From: Chitinophagaceae bacterium
GTDB lineage: Bacteria; Bacteroidota; Bacteroidia; Chitinophagales; Chitinophagaceae
Direction of reading: 5' to 3'
Assembly (NCBI GenBank): GCA_024707305.1
Contig: JANPZZ010000008.1
Span: 1-51,371, forward strand
DNA length: 51,371 nucleotides
The notes below the pieces were generated by a model. That model made no database searches. It was not told the DNA's origin and saw only the letters and a list, made by a program, of their open reading frames with translations. Positions 1 through 10,163 of this stretch are shown in pieces. Made by a program: the position numbers and the translations under genes. How positions within the stretch are numbered: the first letter of the stretch is position 1; each line of letters begins with the position of its first letter.

Positions 1-1092
1 TAAAATTTGAAGCTACAGACAAGACCGCTGCACTGCCTGTACCTGTTATCTATTTTCAAAATGATGCAGCAAAGAAATATCTGAGTGATGTTACAGCACC
101 TTTGCCAATTCGTATCAATATAAAATTTGCTGAGAAAACAAGAACCGGACACAATGTTGTAGGTTTTATTGACAATGGCGCAACCAACACAGTAATACTG
201 GGCGCCCATTTCGATCATCTTGGATATGGTGAAGATGGAAATTCAATGTTGCGAACGGGAGAAAAGTTAATTCATAATGGCGCCGACGACAACGCAAGTG
301 GTACTGCAGCATTACTTGAATTAGCAAGAATTCTCAAAACATCAAAAGCAAAAAATAACAACTACCTGTTCATTGCTTTCTCGGGTGAAGAATTAGGGCT
401 TTATGGTTCGAAATATTACACAGAACATCCCACCATCGATCTATCGCGTGCTAACTATATGATTAATATGGATATGGTGGGTAGATTGAGCGATAGCACA
501 AAAACAGTAGCGGTGGGTGGATTTGGAACTTCACCTACCTGGAGCAAAGTCATTATTCCGCAGGATAAAAAACGAGCTTTTCAAATTAAGACAGACAGCA
601 CCGGTACAGGTCCGAGTGATCATACATCATTTTATAGAAAAGATATTCCTGTGTTGTTCTTCTTTACCGGTCAGCACAAAGACTATCACCGCCCCACTGA
701 TGATGCGCCACTAATCAATTATGAAGGAGAAGTACACATCATTAATTATATCTCGGAAATTATTACGACCTTAAATAAAGAATCACAGAAACTCAGCTTC
801 CTTAAAACCCGGGAAGAACAGGCTCGCGCCACTTCGTTTAAAGTAACAATGGGTGTAATGCCTGATTACACTTTTAGCGGAACAGGTATGCGCATTGACG
901 GAGCAACTGAAGGTCGCCCGGGTGCAAAAGCTGGTTTAAAAGCCGGAGATATTATTTTGAAAATCGGTGAACTTACGGTTACATCTGTTCAGGACTATAT
1001 GCAGGCCTTGAATAAATTTGAAAAAGGCCAGAAAAACAACCATACGGTTTAAGAGAGGTAACGAAGAGATAGAAGCTGAATTGACATTTTAA
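1..1092 (+). CDS. M28 family zinc aminopeptidase with C-terminal PDZ domain (5' end cut off)
   Basis: The reading frame is already open at base 3, so the N terminus lies outside the window; the first ~35 residues visible look like the end of a protease-associated domain. The M28 di-zinc ligands are all present: H in GAHFDHLG, D in GADDNASGT, E in SGEELGLYG, D in NMDMVGR and H in HKDYHRPTDD. A PDZ domain follows at the C terminus. The main frame stops at 1052 in KNNHTV. Dropping one A from the A5 run at 1032-1036 gives a normal PDZ end (TTIRFKRGNEEIEAELTF) stopping at 1092, so I merge the two. Likely an exported, membrane- or periplasm-associated aminopeptidase. A second M28 gene lies at 38307-39953. 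Confidence 0.88.
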
Positions 1093-1118
1093 TTCGAAAG
1101 AATACGTGCATATTAAAT

Positions 1119-1589
1119 ATGTCGGACCGTAGTTTTAAATTATCGCTTAACAATCATGACCTGGCAGAAGCGTTTTTTGAAGAAACGCGTTTGCTGGGAA
1201 TCATGGCGCCTATAAAAGATTACCAGTTTTGCTGGCAATTGAATAATCTTTTGCGAATGGATTTCCGTATCAATCATGATATAGAAATCCGCTTGCAAAA
1301 GAAGAAGCGTGATTACTTCTTCTCAGTATTCGATTATAAAGAACCAACGGGTTCTCTTTCCCATTACCTGTACAACAATCAGTTTGAAGGAGAATATCTA
1401 TTGCCAGAATTCAAACACCTGGATTTTCTCTGGCTTATGCGCGATGATTGGGTAAACGATGCTGAATTACAACAGCGCATGAATACCATTCGTTCTATCA
1501 ACGGTGTGCAACTGGTGGTAGAATTATTACCAGAGAAAGTAAAAAATAAGGAACACTTGGTTTTTTTAACCCGTATCAATACACTTTAG
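1119..1589 (+). CDS. IPExxxVDY family protein
   Basis: A 156-residue soluble protein of a small Bacteroidota-specific family named after its motif; here the motif reads LPEFKHLDF near residue 106. The N-terminal part (residues 10-70) contains the family's usual segment with KDYQFCWQLN and a basic RLQKKKRDYFF stretch. No signal peptide or membrane segment is visible. The function of the family is not known. The gene starts at an ATG 26 bp after the merged end of the M28 gene, and its 3' end overlaps by 14 bp the convergent glycosyltransferase gene on the other strand. Confidence 0.75.
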   Translation: MSDRSFKLSLNNHDLAEAFFEETRLLGIMAPIKDYQFCWQLNNLLRMDFRINHDIEIRLQKKKRDYFFSVFDYKEPTGSLSHYLYNNQFEGEYLLPEFKHLDFLWLMRDDWVNDAELQQRMNTIRSINGVQLVVELLPEKVKNKEHLVFLTRINTL

Positions 1590-3274
1590 CCAACATCAAA
1601 GTATCAAGTTTTGTATTCCTGGTTTTAGGATTCAAAAATCTGAATTTGATTGCGTTTACATTGTAATCAACGTGGCTTAATACCGGATCAATAGTATAGC
1701 CTTTCTCCCGAAGTTTTTTTGCTATTGGCGATGTAACCAGATAAGTGATGCTTGTGTCACCACGCGGAACTTTTGCCGTATCTGTAATCGCGTGATTATA
1801 TCCGAGATAATAATCGAAAGTATGGGCGTTAGTATAAAGTAACCGAAGATTCTCCTTTGGAATCTGCATATCTTTTTCCTTCATCAACTTCACCAATTCA
1901 TTTCCTCCCTGGTATTTATAAATATTCGGGAAAAAACTATAGTTAGCCATGAAGTTGAAAACAATACTCAAACCGGCAGTGATATAAACAAACTTAAGTG
2001 CGCGATCAGTTTGTTTTTTCAATAACAAATAAACAAGCGCACCCATCAAAACAATTCCGCCCACCCAGGCAAAAAAAGTGTTGGTGGCTGGAAGAAGTAA
2101 AAGTTTAGCACCAGCGCAGCTATCAATACTAATAATGCCAAAGCAAAGTGCAGATAGTAGAAAAAATTGGCTCCCTTTTTCTTCGCCATAAATTCCCTGA
2201 TAAAAGGCGCCGTAAACAAAGTAACGAGTGGCAAAAACCAGAAAATATAGTGCGGCATTTTAAAGTTGGACCAACTGATGGTAAATAGCAAAAATCCAAA
2301 AGCGAGGGCCGCAAAAAGCGAAAGGTTGTTTCCATTCCTTTTTAACAAATAAACGATACAACCAGGTACCTAATCCCACATAGGCAAGAATACTCCACGG
2401 AAAATAGGCCCAAAGGAAAGTATGGTACAAAAAAGAAATACTCACTATTTCTACCACCTTTTTTAAAACTATCACCATCAAACCTTTCAAAGTTCTGGTC
2501 CCATAAAATAAATTTCACACCAGAAATATCAGACATACCACGAATCACTTTCTCCGGATGTAAATCGAACTGATGATAATAAGCGAATAATACCGGAGAA
2601 ATAAAAAGCAAAAGAGCGGGTATAAAACACCAGGTTTTTACAGCTATTAAAACATCCCATTTCTTTTGTAACAACAAATAAAAAAATGCAGCTACGAATA
2701 TGATAACAGGACCAATCCATCCTTTTGTACTAAAAGCAATCGCTGCACCCAGTGCCGCAAGTATCAGGTTTAACCAGGTTCGTTTATCTATATAAACAAT
2801 TAAATGCCATAACCCGAAAATGATTCCAGCCGTTAATGGCGTTTCCATTCTTGCATCATTAATTGAAAACACGAAACCTTGCGCTGTTGCCAGCATAATT
2901 GCGGCAAGCCTGGCTGTATGTTTATCACTTAAATGAAGCGTTAGCCTGTATGTACTGAAAATAGAAAGTAAAGCAAACAGAAGTGCGGGTAAACGATGTG
3001 CAAATGTATTGACACCAAAAATCTTGAAGCTTAAAGCTGATGACCAGAATAACAAATGGGGTTTATCGAGATAATCTTCCTGCCGATCGATGAGCAGCTG
3101 GTAATCGTTTAGCTGCAGCATATTTAAAGCAATATTCGCATGGTGGGCTGCATCTTTATCCATCAGTGGAAACGCAAAACATCCGAGATATACAATCAGA
3201 CATAAAAAACCGATGATCCAGGTAGCCTGATCTTTTTCTCCTAAGCGAATGGCCTGCAGCCTGTTGATACTCAT
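1576..3274 (-). CDS. ArnT-like integral membrane glycosyltransferase (GT39/GT83 type), three frameshifts
   Basis: A multi-spanning membrane protein of about 560 residues that probably transfers a sugar from a polyprenyl-phosphate donor to a lipid or protein on the periplasmic side. The N-terminal loop has the acidic motif MDKDAAHHA near residue 40, followed by YLDKPHLLFWS and the AHRLPALLFAL helix typical of the ArnT/PMT superfamily; further helices and a soluble C-terminal domain follow. The frame breaks three times: near 2430 (A6 run), near 2340 (T5 run) and near 2067 (A7 run). The four pieces join smoothly, e.g. KKEWKQ into KRNGNNLSLF, and QPPTLF into a frame continuing AWVGGIVLMG. Starts at ATG 21 bp after the merged end of nadA, so probably cotranscribed with it. 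The substrate cannot be told from the sequence. Confidence 0.8.
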
Positions 3275-3294
3275 AAGCAGCTTTTTGAAAGAAT

Positions 3295-4303
3295 TTATAA
3301 ACCAGCTTTCGCACTTATTTCAAGCATGCGATCAATTGGTTTCTTTGCAGCCAGGCGCAATTCTTCATCCATATTGATCTCTGGCAATTCATACTGCATA
3401 CACAGGTAAAGTTTTTTCGAGTGTATTTAACTTCATGTGTGGGCAATCGTTACAGGCGCAATTATTTTCTGGCGGCGCAGGAATAAATGTTTTATGCGGC
3501 GAAGCTTTCATCATCTGATGCAGGATGCCGGCTTCCGTTGCCACAATATATTCCTGTGCATCATCTGTTTGGGTAAACTTCAGCAACCCGGTAGTAGAAC
3601 CTATAAAGTCGCTTATTTTCAGTAGCGGTTCCTCGCATTCGGGGTGTGAAATCAATTTCGCTTTCGGATGACGTGCTTTCAGTCCAATGATTTTTTCAAG
3701 GCTGAAAATCTCATGAACCATGCAGGCCCCATCCCACAAAAGCATATCCCTGCCCGTAACTTTATTTAGATAAGCGCCCAGGTTTTTATCGGGTGCAAAA
3801 ATGATTTTTTGATCTTTTGGAAAACTATCCACGATCACACGCGCATTGCTACTCGTAACAATCACATCACTCAACGCTTTAATTCCTGCGCTGCAGTTGA
3901 TATAACTCACCACCACGTGATCAGGATGTGCTTCTTTAAATTTTTTGAATAAAGGTGGCGGGCAGCTATCGCTCAACGAACAACCAGCTCGCAGATCCGG
4001 GATCACTACTTTTTTTGTGGGATTCAAAATCTTCGCAGTTTCCGCCATGAAGTGTACACCTGCAAAAACGATCATATCGGCAGTTGTTTTCTCGGCCTGT
4101 TGTGCCAGGCCAAGACTGTCGCCGATATAATCCGCCACATCCTGGATATCGGCTTCCTGGTAGTAGTGCGCCAGTAGCACAGCATTTTTTTCCTTTTTCA
4201 GCCTGTCGATTGCTGCAAAAAGATCCAGTGTCGGGTCGATTTCAACATCGAGGAAACCTCTTTTTTCAACGTTGGCTGCGGCGGCGAGTGTGTCGGTGTT
4301 CAT
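3295..4303 (-). CDS. nadA: Quinolinate synthase NadA
   Basis: Condenses iminoaspartate with dihydroxyacetone phosphate to quinolinate, the second step of de novo NAD synthesis. Cytosolic 4Fe-4S enzyme. The three cluster cysteines are recognisable at C108 (RAGCSLSD), C194 (DGACMVHE) and C287 (CNDCPHM). LLAHYYQ near residue 45 and SHPECEEP near 220 are also family hallmarks. The main frame ends early at 3389 (EKTLPVYAV). Removing one T from the plus-strand T6 run at 3412-3417 restores the usual tail ([20 protein letters not shown]...), stopping at 3295 and giving about 335 residues, the normal length. No nadB or nadC partner is in the window. Confidence 0.95.
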
Positions 4304-4387
4304 GTCGATCGTTTTATTCGGGACAGCAATATTCCGTTTGCTTTTTCAATTTTTCAAATCAAAAATTTTTTCGGACAACTTCTTCTC

Positions 4388-4752
4388 TTATAGTATTAAT
4401 AATATAATATTTTATAAAAAAACCTATTATTATTATGGGTGTGAATTCGTGGAAAACCTGTCTTTCAATTTTATTGATTTTTCAATATCCACATTTTTAA
4501 CACTGCAATTCACATATAGTTTTCGCTACTGGCGCAGGTTTCAGCACGATTTCCACATTGTTGTGCATTTCGATATCGGTATAAAAACAACAATTGTTGA
4601 AACATGTTTACTGTGGATATCGTAGGCATAATTAGTGATTTAGTCCCCGACCGTTTCCGATTTTACCCAAAGTGGGAAAATAGTTCCCAACAATCCAGTT
4701 TCATATTAACGTTCCACACGGGGTTATTCACATGTTTTAATGCTTATCAACA
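4388..4752. other. Candidate replication origin: AT-rich block with DnaA-box-like 9-mers
   Basis: This lies in the 670-bp gene-free gap between divergent nadA and the S46 peptidase gene. Bases 4388-4436 are almost pure A/T. The next 320 bp hold several matches to the DnaA box TTWTNCACA: TTATTCACA at 4724-4732 (exact), and one-mismatch copies ATATCCACA at 4485-4493, ATTTCCACA at 4549-4557, TGTGGATAT (reverse strand) at 4612-4620, CGTGGAAAA (reverse strand) at 4448-4456 and TTATCAACA at 4744-4752. An AT-rich unwinding element beside clustered DnaA boxes is the usual oriC layout. dnaA itself is not in the window and I could not compute GC skew, so this remains a candidate. No convincing gene is visible here. 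Confidence 0.4.
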
Positions 4753-4864
4753 GCTCTTTGGGGGTAAATAGTGCGGCGAAATGACGTGAGCGACATGAGA
4801 ATTGCAGGATTGAATAATAAAATGTTTATATACTATCGGTTTTTCTCATGATCCACGCCTCACG

Positions 4865-4890
4865 TAGGGACGCCCCGCAGGGCGTCCCTA
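4865..4890. repeat. REP-like perfect hairpin
   Basis: TAGGGACGCCC at 4865-4875 and its exact reverse complement at 4880-4890 enclose a 4-base loop (CGCA). A further half copy, ACGTCCCTACA, follows at about 4895-4905. There is no T-tract, so a terminator is unlikely. The core GGGACG/CGTCCC is shared with the palindrome array at 40078-41145, suggesting both belong to the same dispersed repeat class. Confidence 0.7.
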
Positions 4891-4951
4891 CATCACGTCC
4901 CTACAGTCCATGTCAATTTGTGATTCTCTCACAGCTCACGATTTTCTCTCC

Positions 4952-4959
4952 TAACTTTA
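4952..4959 (+). promoter_or_regulatory. Possible -7 element (TAACTTTA) for the S46 peptidase gene
   Basis: TAACTTTA resembles the Bacteroidota -7 consensus TAnnTTTG and lies 18 bp before the ATG. The same variant occurs before the GH3-like gene (23452) and the saccharopine-dehydrogenase-like gene (30793). No clear -33 TTG at the usual distance was seen. Confidence 0.3.
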
Positions 4960-4977
4960 CCGCAAACAATATTTGCC

Positions 4978-7115
4978 ATGCGTAATTTAAGAATTCCACT
5001 GGTAGCCATTGCTATATTTTTCACTTCCCTGCTGCGTGCGGAGGAAGGTATGTGGCTGCCCATGTTGCTCGAAAAGCTGAATGAAAAGGATATGAAGGCG
5101 AAAGGGATGAAAATCAGCGCCCGTGATATCTATAATATTAATGGTAGCAGCCTCAAAGACGCCATCGTGAGTTTTGGCGGCTTTTGTACCGGCGAGGTAA
5201 TTTCAAATAAGGGATTGATACTCACCAACCACCACTGTGGCTTTGATGCAATTCAAAATCATTCTACACTTAATAATAATTATATACGTGATGGTTTCTG
5301 GGCAATGAATAACGCTGAAGAGTTGCCCAACCCCAGCTTATATGTAACATTTATTGTACGGATTGATGATGTAACCAGCCAGGTGTTGGCCGGAATTACA
5401 AAGGGAATGAAAGAATCCGAGCGCCAGTCGGTGGTAGATAAGAATATTAAAGAGTTGAATGGTAGAGCAAAAAAAGAGAGCTGGCAGGCCAGTTTTATCC
5501 GCCCATTTTTTGAAGGCAACCAGTATTTTTTATTTGTAACGGAAACGTATAATGATATCCGCCTGGTAGGTGCACCCCCTCTTCTATCGGAAACTATGGA
5601 AAAGATACCGATAACTGGGTTTGGCCCCGTCATACTGGCGATTTCTCCATGTTCCGCATATATGCGGGAAAAGATAACAAACCGGCTCCCTACTCTCCCG
5701 ACAATGTGCCTTATGTGCCCAAGCGTTCGCTGGCCATTAATATGAGTGGAACAAAGCCCAACGACTTCACGATGGTTTTTGGCTTCCCCGGCCGCACCAT
5801 GGAATATCTGCACTCGGCAGCCGTAGAACAAACGGTATCTGTAAACGATCCGGCGAAAATTTCGATTCGTGATAAAGCGCTGGCGGTTATTGATGGATTT
5901 ATGCGCCGTGATGAAGAAATCAAAATTCAATACGCCGCGAAATATGCAAATATTAGTAATGCCTGGAAAAAATGGCAGGGTGAAGTACTTGGATTGAAAC
6001 GTACGGATGGCGTTGGAAAAAAGAAAAAACAGGAAGCACTGTTTCAACAACGCGTAGATGCTAACCCACAATGGAAAGCTGAATACGGAGCACTGATTGA
6101 TGACCTGCAGGCTGCCTACGATGAATTGAAACCTTATGGACTTGCAAGGGATTACTACCTGGAAATTACCAGTAAGATAGAAGTATTCAGGGTGATCAAT
6201 CTTTTGCGGCAGCTTCAAAATGCAAGAGGAAAAAATAATTACCAGCAGGTGTTGCAAAGAGCAAAAGCACAACTGGAAGAATTATATGGTGAATACAATA
6301 GTCTTGTTGACCAGAAATTATTTGAAGCGCTGATGCCAATGTATATTGAAGACCAGCCTTCGGAGTTTGTGTCGTCTACAGCAACAAAGCAATCCGACTA
6401 TGCAGCCTGGGCAGCAGAACTGTTTTCACAAAGTGAACTGGATAACGGAGAAAAAGTTTTAGCAGCGCTTAATACGGGAGGCGATGAATTGTTGAATAAA
6501 CTTGACTCGGATCCCATTTATAAAACCTATGCAGGTATGGGCGAACTGTACAATGCGCAGGTAATGCCAAAACTGAATGCAATACAGGATCGCATCAACG
6601 ATTTGCAGCGTACTTATATGAAGGCGCAGATGGAAGTATTTAAAGAAAAAACATTTTATCCTGATGCAAACAGTACGCTTCGTGTTACCTATGGTAATAT
6701 CAAAGGCTACACGGCACGCGATGCAGTTCAATATGATCCATACACTTACCTCGACGGCGTAATAGAAAAATATATTCCCGGCGATTATGAATTTGACCTG
6801 CCGCAGAAATTGCGTGACCTCCATGAAAAGAAAGACTATGGTATATATGGTAAAAACGGAAAGTTGCCCGTGTGTTTTATTGCCACCAATCACACCACGG
6901 GAGGTAACTCTGGAAGCCCGGTGCTGGATGGATGGGGAAATCTCATTGGCCTGAACTTCGATCGTGTGTGGGAAGGAACCATGAGTGATATTAACTATGA
7001 TCCCAGCATTTGTCGCAACATCATGGTTGACATTCGATATGTATTATTTATCGTAGATAAATATGCGGGTGCCGGCCACCTGGTGAAAGAGATGAAACTG
7101 GTATATCCGAAGTAA
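4978..7115 (+). CDS. S46 family dipeptidyl-peptidase, DPP11-like, one frameshift
   Basis: Periplasmic serine exopeptidase that removes dipeptides from peptides, feeding amino-acid use in asaccharolytic or proteolytic Bacteroidota. The N terminus is a signal peptide ending near ALLRAEE. Catalytic residues fit S46: His near residue 85 (TNHHCGF), Asp in RHTGDF just after the frameshift, and Ser near residue 644 (GGNSGSPV). The residue 18 after the catalytic Ser is Arg (NFDRVWEGTMSD). In this family Arg here marks DPP11 (acidic P1 residue), whereas Gly marks DPP7. The frame breaks at the C5 run 5575-5579. One more C joins GAPP to SSIGNYGKDTDNW, and the product is about 712 residues, the normal size. 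Confidence 0.93.
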
Positions 7116-7135
7116 AACGGAACAGTCATTTTAGA

Positions 7136-7200
7136 AAAAGCAGGGACTGAAGGGACGAAAATCAGTGCATTTTCACCCCGGCGGCCCCTGCTTTATTTTA
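7136..7200 (+). terminator. Probable terminator after the S46 peptidase gene
   Basis: AAAAGCAGGG near 7136-7145 pairs with CCCTGCTTT at 7186-7194, followed by ATTTTA. The loop is long (about 40 bases) and contains a second short G/C stretch, so the fold is imperfect. Confidence 0.5.
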
Positions 7201-7308
7201 ATGTGCTTAATTTCCAGATATTAACCGGTTAAAATTGAAACCCTTACGACCAAAATTTGCGGTTTCCAACCCGAGTTTTCCACAATTTTTTCATATCCAT
7301 AATTCCCC

Positions 7309-7316
7309 TATTTTTG
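7309..7316 (+). promoter_or_regulatory. Possible -7 element (TATTTTTG) for the foldase gene
   Basis: Exact match to TAnnTTTG, 34 bp before the ATG at 7350. No clear -33 element. A lone exact DnaA-box-like TTTTCCACA lies slightly upstream near 7276-7284. Confidence 0.4.
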
Positions 7317-7349
7317 CCATCCGTTTTTTTTAACCCTACATAATATATT

Positions 7350-9515
7350 ATGTCAGTAATTCAGCAGATCCAGGAGAAATATGCCAAAGTAATGGCGGTA
7401 ATTATTGCCCTGGCCCTGGTAATATTCGTGGTAATGCTTGCCTTTGAGAATGGAGGTAGCCTGTTTAATGATCGCGGTCCTCAACCCGTAGGTAAAGTGA
7501 ATGGAGAAGAAGTAGGCTACAATGAGTTCAAAGAAGCAGTGGATGCCACTGAAGAACAGTTCAAACAACAGTACCAAACAGATGTATCAAACCCTGCAAT
7601 GACGCAGAAGGCAGTAAGCCAGGCATGGTCGCAGGTAGTAGTGATGAAACTGTTGAATGAAGAGATTAAAAAAGTAGGTCTTGAAGTTTCTCAGGCTGAA
7701 CTGGGCGACTACCTCTATGGAGCAAATCCTCCCCAGATGTTGGCACAGGCATTTACAGATCCTAATACAGGATTGTATGATGCACAACTGGCACAGGAAA
7801 ATATCCGCCAGATGTTGGCTTCTTCTGATGTGGAACAACGCAACAGGGTTGTAGCTTCTTTGGAAGGACTAGAAAACGAGCGCCTGTATCAAAAGTATAT
7901 TTCACTGTTAGTAAACAGCTACAATGTTCCAAAGTGGCTGGTTGAAAAACAAAAAGCTGACGACGCGAAAATTGCATCGATCTCGGTTGTGAAAGAATTT
8001 TATTCAAACGTTCCTGTTGACAGTGCATCCAATGTAACTGATAAAGAAATCGCGGACTACATTGCAAAACATAAAGACGAATTCAAACAGGAAGCCAGCA
8101 GAACAATCAGCTATGTTGCTTTCAGCGCATTGCCAACAGCTGATGATACTGCAGCAACACTGCGTTCAATTGTTGAACTGAAACCTGAGTTTGACAGCAC
8201 GCTGGATGCGGCAAGCGTTTTGAACCGCAACGGTAGCGCAATTCCTTATACAGAAATTTATTTCCCAAAAAGCCAGTTGAATTCTGCAAACCTGGCAATG
8301 GGTGTTGGATTTAAAGATTCAATTCTCCTGCTGCCAAAAAATGGAGTATACGGTCCTTACCTGGATGGTGATGCTTACGTGATGGCGAAACTGCTCGATA
8401 GCAAAGTATTGCCCGATTCAGTAAAATGCCGCCACGTCCTGATTAGCAATAATCCGCAGCAAGGTGGATTTGAAGATGGTGAAGCAAAACGAAAAATCGA
8501 CAGCGTTGAGGCAGCTATCCGCGGTGGAGCTTCATTTGCTGCAATGGTACAACAATACAATCCTGAATCGGACGGTAGCCGTGTAACAAATGGTGAAATG
8601 ACTTTCGCCAGCACACAGATTCAAAGTGAAAATTTTGCGCCTGAATTTGGACAGTTCATCCTGTTTGATGGCAAACCCGGCGATCGTAAAGTAGTAAAAA
8701 CTAGTTTTGGTTATCACTACATTGAAATCCTGAGCTTCATTAAACCAGAAACACATTATCAAATCGCATATATGGCTAAGAAAATCGAAGCCAGCGGCGA
8801 AACAGATAACAACGCAAGTAACCAGGCAAGCGTATTTGCTGCAGCTGTTAAAGACATGAAGTCATTTGACGCTGAAGTAGAAAAATTGAGACCAGAAGGA
8901 ATCAATAAACTCACAGCTTCTCTGCCAGTAAATGGTGCGCAGCTGGTGGGTGTAGGATTCTCCAGACCTTTTGTACGTAAAGTATATGAAGCAGATCGTG
9001 GTGATATTGTGGGTCCTGAGCGTGTAGGTGAAAGCTATGTAGTGGCGATTGTTGCCGACGTATTGAACGAGGGAACGATGTCGCCCGCTACAGCTCGTCC
9101 ACGCGTAGAGCCGTTGCTGATCAACCACAAAAAAGCACAGAGCATTGCCCGCAAAATTGGAACCATTACAACGCTGGAAGCTGCTGCGACTGCCTTGGGT
9201 GGTCGTAATATCGAGAGCTTCGACAGCCTCCGTTTAACAGGCGTTCGTCCTGCAGGACTTACACGCGAATCACGTGTAATTGGTGCAGCGTTTAACCCTG
9301 CTTATAACGGTAAAGTGGTGCCTGAAGTAATTGAAGGTGCTGAAGGTGTGTATGTGGTTCGTGTAGACAGCCAGAGCGTAACATCAAACACAGAAGGCAG
9401 CATTGATGAAATGCGTAAAACACAGATTCAATACGGAAGAAATACATTCGCTTCACCTCAGGTGGCACTGCGTAAAGCAGCTACCATTAAAGATGACACT
9501 GCGAAGCATTTCTAA
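7350..9515 (+). CDS. Membrane-anchored PpiD/SurA-type peptidylprolyl isomerase
   Basis: A 721-residue periplasmic folding helper attached to the inner membrane. It has a short cytosolic N terminus, one membrane helix at about residues 16-34 (VMAVIIALALVIFVVMLAF), a SurA-N-like helical chaperone region (about 45-220), and a parvulin rotamase domain at about 355-460 (CRHVLIS, GASFAAMVQQYN, FGYHYIEIL). A further region of about 260 residues follows and resembles the C-terminal part of Bacteroidota PpiD proteins. It is intact in one frame, unlike many neighbours. It stands alone between two terminators, so it is probably monocistronic. Likely acts on outer-membrane or secreted proteins emerging from Sec. 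Confidence 0.88.
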   Translation: MSVIQQIQEKYAKVMAVIIALALVIFVVMLAFENGGSLFNDRGPQPVGKVNGEEVGYNEFKEAVDATEEQFKQQYQTDVSNPAMTQKAVSQAWSQVVVMKLLNEEIKKVGLEVSQAELGDYLYGANPPQMLAQAFTDPNTGLYDAQLAQENIRQMLASSDVEQRNRVVASLEGLENERLYQKYISLLVNSYNVPKWLVEKQKADDAKIASISVVKEFYSNVPVDSASNVTDKEIADYIAKHKDEFKQEASRTISYVAFSALPTADDTAATLRSIVELKPEFDSTLDAASVLNRNGSAIPYTEIYFPKSQLNSANLAMGVGFKDSILLLPKNGVYGPYLDGDAYVMAKLLDSKVLPDSVKCRHVLISNNPQQGGFEDGEAKRKIDSVEAAIRGGASFAAMVQQYNPESDGSRVTNGEMTFASTQIQSENFAPEFGQFILFDGKPGDRKVVKTSFGYHYIEILSFIKPETHYQIAYMAKKIEASGETDNNASNQASVFAAAVKDMKSFDAEVEKLRPEGINKLTASLPVNGAQLVGVGFSRPFVRKVYEADRGDIVGPERVGESYVVAIVADVLNEGTMSPATARPRVEPLLINHKKAQSIARKIGTITTLEAAATALGGRNIESFDSLRLTGVRPAGLTRESRVIGAAFNPAYNGKVVPEVIEGAEGVYVVRVDSQSVTSNTEGSIDEMRKTQIQYGRNTFASPQVALRKAATIKDDTAKHF

Positions 9516-9559
9516 AATGGAGCGATTCCATTGTCAATCATAACCAACTGCAAATCAGG

Positions 9560-9592
9560 CCGGGTCTCCACCACAGAGACCCGGTTTTTTTT
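9560..9592 (+). terminator. Rho-independent terminator
   Basis: CCGGGTCTC at 9560-9568 pairs perfectly with GAGACCCGG at 9576-9584, loop of 7 bases, followed by eight T. It ends the foldase transcript. Confidence 0.92.
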
Positions 9593-9619
9593 AATCAACC
9601 TTTGCCGCAGTGACGTTGT

Positions 9620-9627
9620 TATCTTTG
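9620..9627 (+). promoter_or_regulatory. Possible -7 element (TATCTTTG) for the DUF2480 gene
   Basis: Exact TAnnTTTG match 19 bp before the ATG at 9647 and just after a strong terminator. A TTG lies 15 bp upstream, closer than the usual 19-21 bp. Confidence 0.45.
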
Positions 9628-9646
9628 TATAGCTGAACATACAGAC

Positions 9647-10153
9647 ATGAGCGATACAATTGTTAATAAAATAGCCGAAAGCGGCCTTATTACCCTGGAT
9701 CCGGCGGATTTTCTTCCGCGCGAGCCAATACAGGTTTTTGACCTGAAAGATTATTTGTTTATGGGCATGATCCTGAAAGAAAAAGACTTTCGGGAAAAGC
9801 TGAAGACAATGGATTGGGAACCCTGGCGCGGCAGCATTGTAGGACTCACCTGCACTGCCGATGCAATCATCCCCGTATGGGCATATATGCTCGTTACTAC
9901 TTATCTGCAGGGAATAGCCACGGAAGTATTAATGGGCGATGAAGCAAGTGCCCGCAGGCAGCTGTTGCAACGCGCGCTGTGGCAATGGGACATAACACCC
10001 TACCATGACAAGCGCGTAGTAATTAAAGGCTGTGGAGATGATGCGATTGAGGAATTTGTTTATACCGATATTACACGCAAATTATTGCCGGTGGTAAAAT
10101 CAGTGATGTATGGCGAACCCTGTAGTACGGTTCCGGTTTATAAGAAAAAATAA
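9647..10153 (+). CDS. DUF2480 family protein
   Basis: A 168-residue soluble protein of a Bacteroidota family of unknown function. Family features seen are the N-terminal IVNKIAESGLITLD, DLKDYLFMGMILKEKDFR in the middle, the conserved LTCTADAIIPVWAYML, and the C-terminal VKSVMYGEPCSTVPVYK. In many Bacteroidota this family is found near Fe-S assembly genes, but no suf genes are adjacent here (Nfu is 22 kb away). It is convergent with corA, only 10 bp apart. No membrane or signal sequence. Confidence 0.85.
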   Translation: MSDTIVNKIAESGLITLDPADFLPREPIQVFDLKDYLFMGMILKEKDFREKLKTMDWEPWRGSIVGLTCTADAIIPVWAYMLVTTYLQGIATEVLMGDEASARRQLLQRALWQWDITPYHDKRVVIKGCGDDAIEEFVYTDITRKLLPVVKSVMYGEPCSTVPVYKKK

Positions 10154-10163
10154 GAAACCGTAT

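Noticed and set aside
4272..4625. Open frame of 117 codons over the origin-like region
   Set aside because: Composed mainly of Phe/Tyr/Ile/Ser from A/T-rich DNA; it begins inside nadA in antisense and has no family resemblance.
5280..6272. Long open frame (330 codons) on the minus strand
   Set aside because: It lies entirely opposite the S46 peptidase, which has clear catalytic motifs. The translation is low in family-like features and rich in Cys/Phe/Ile, typical of an antisense shadow.
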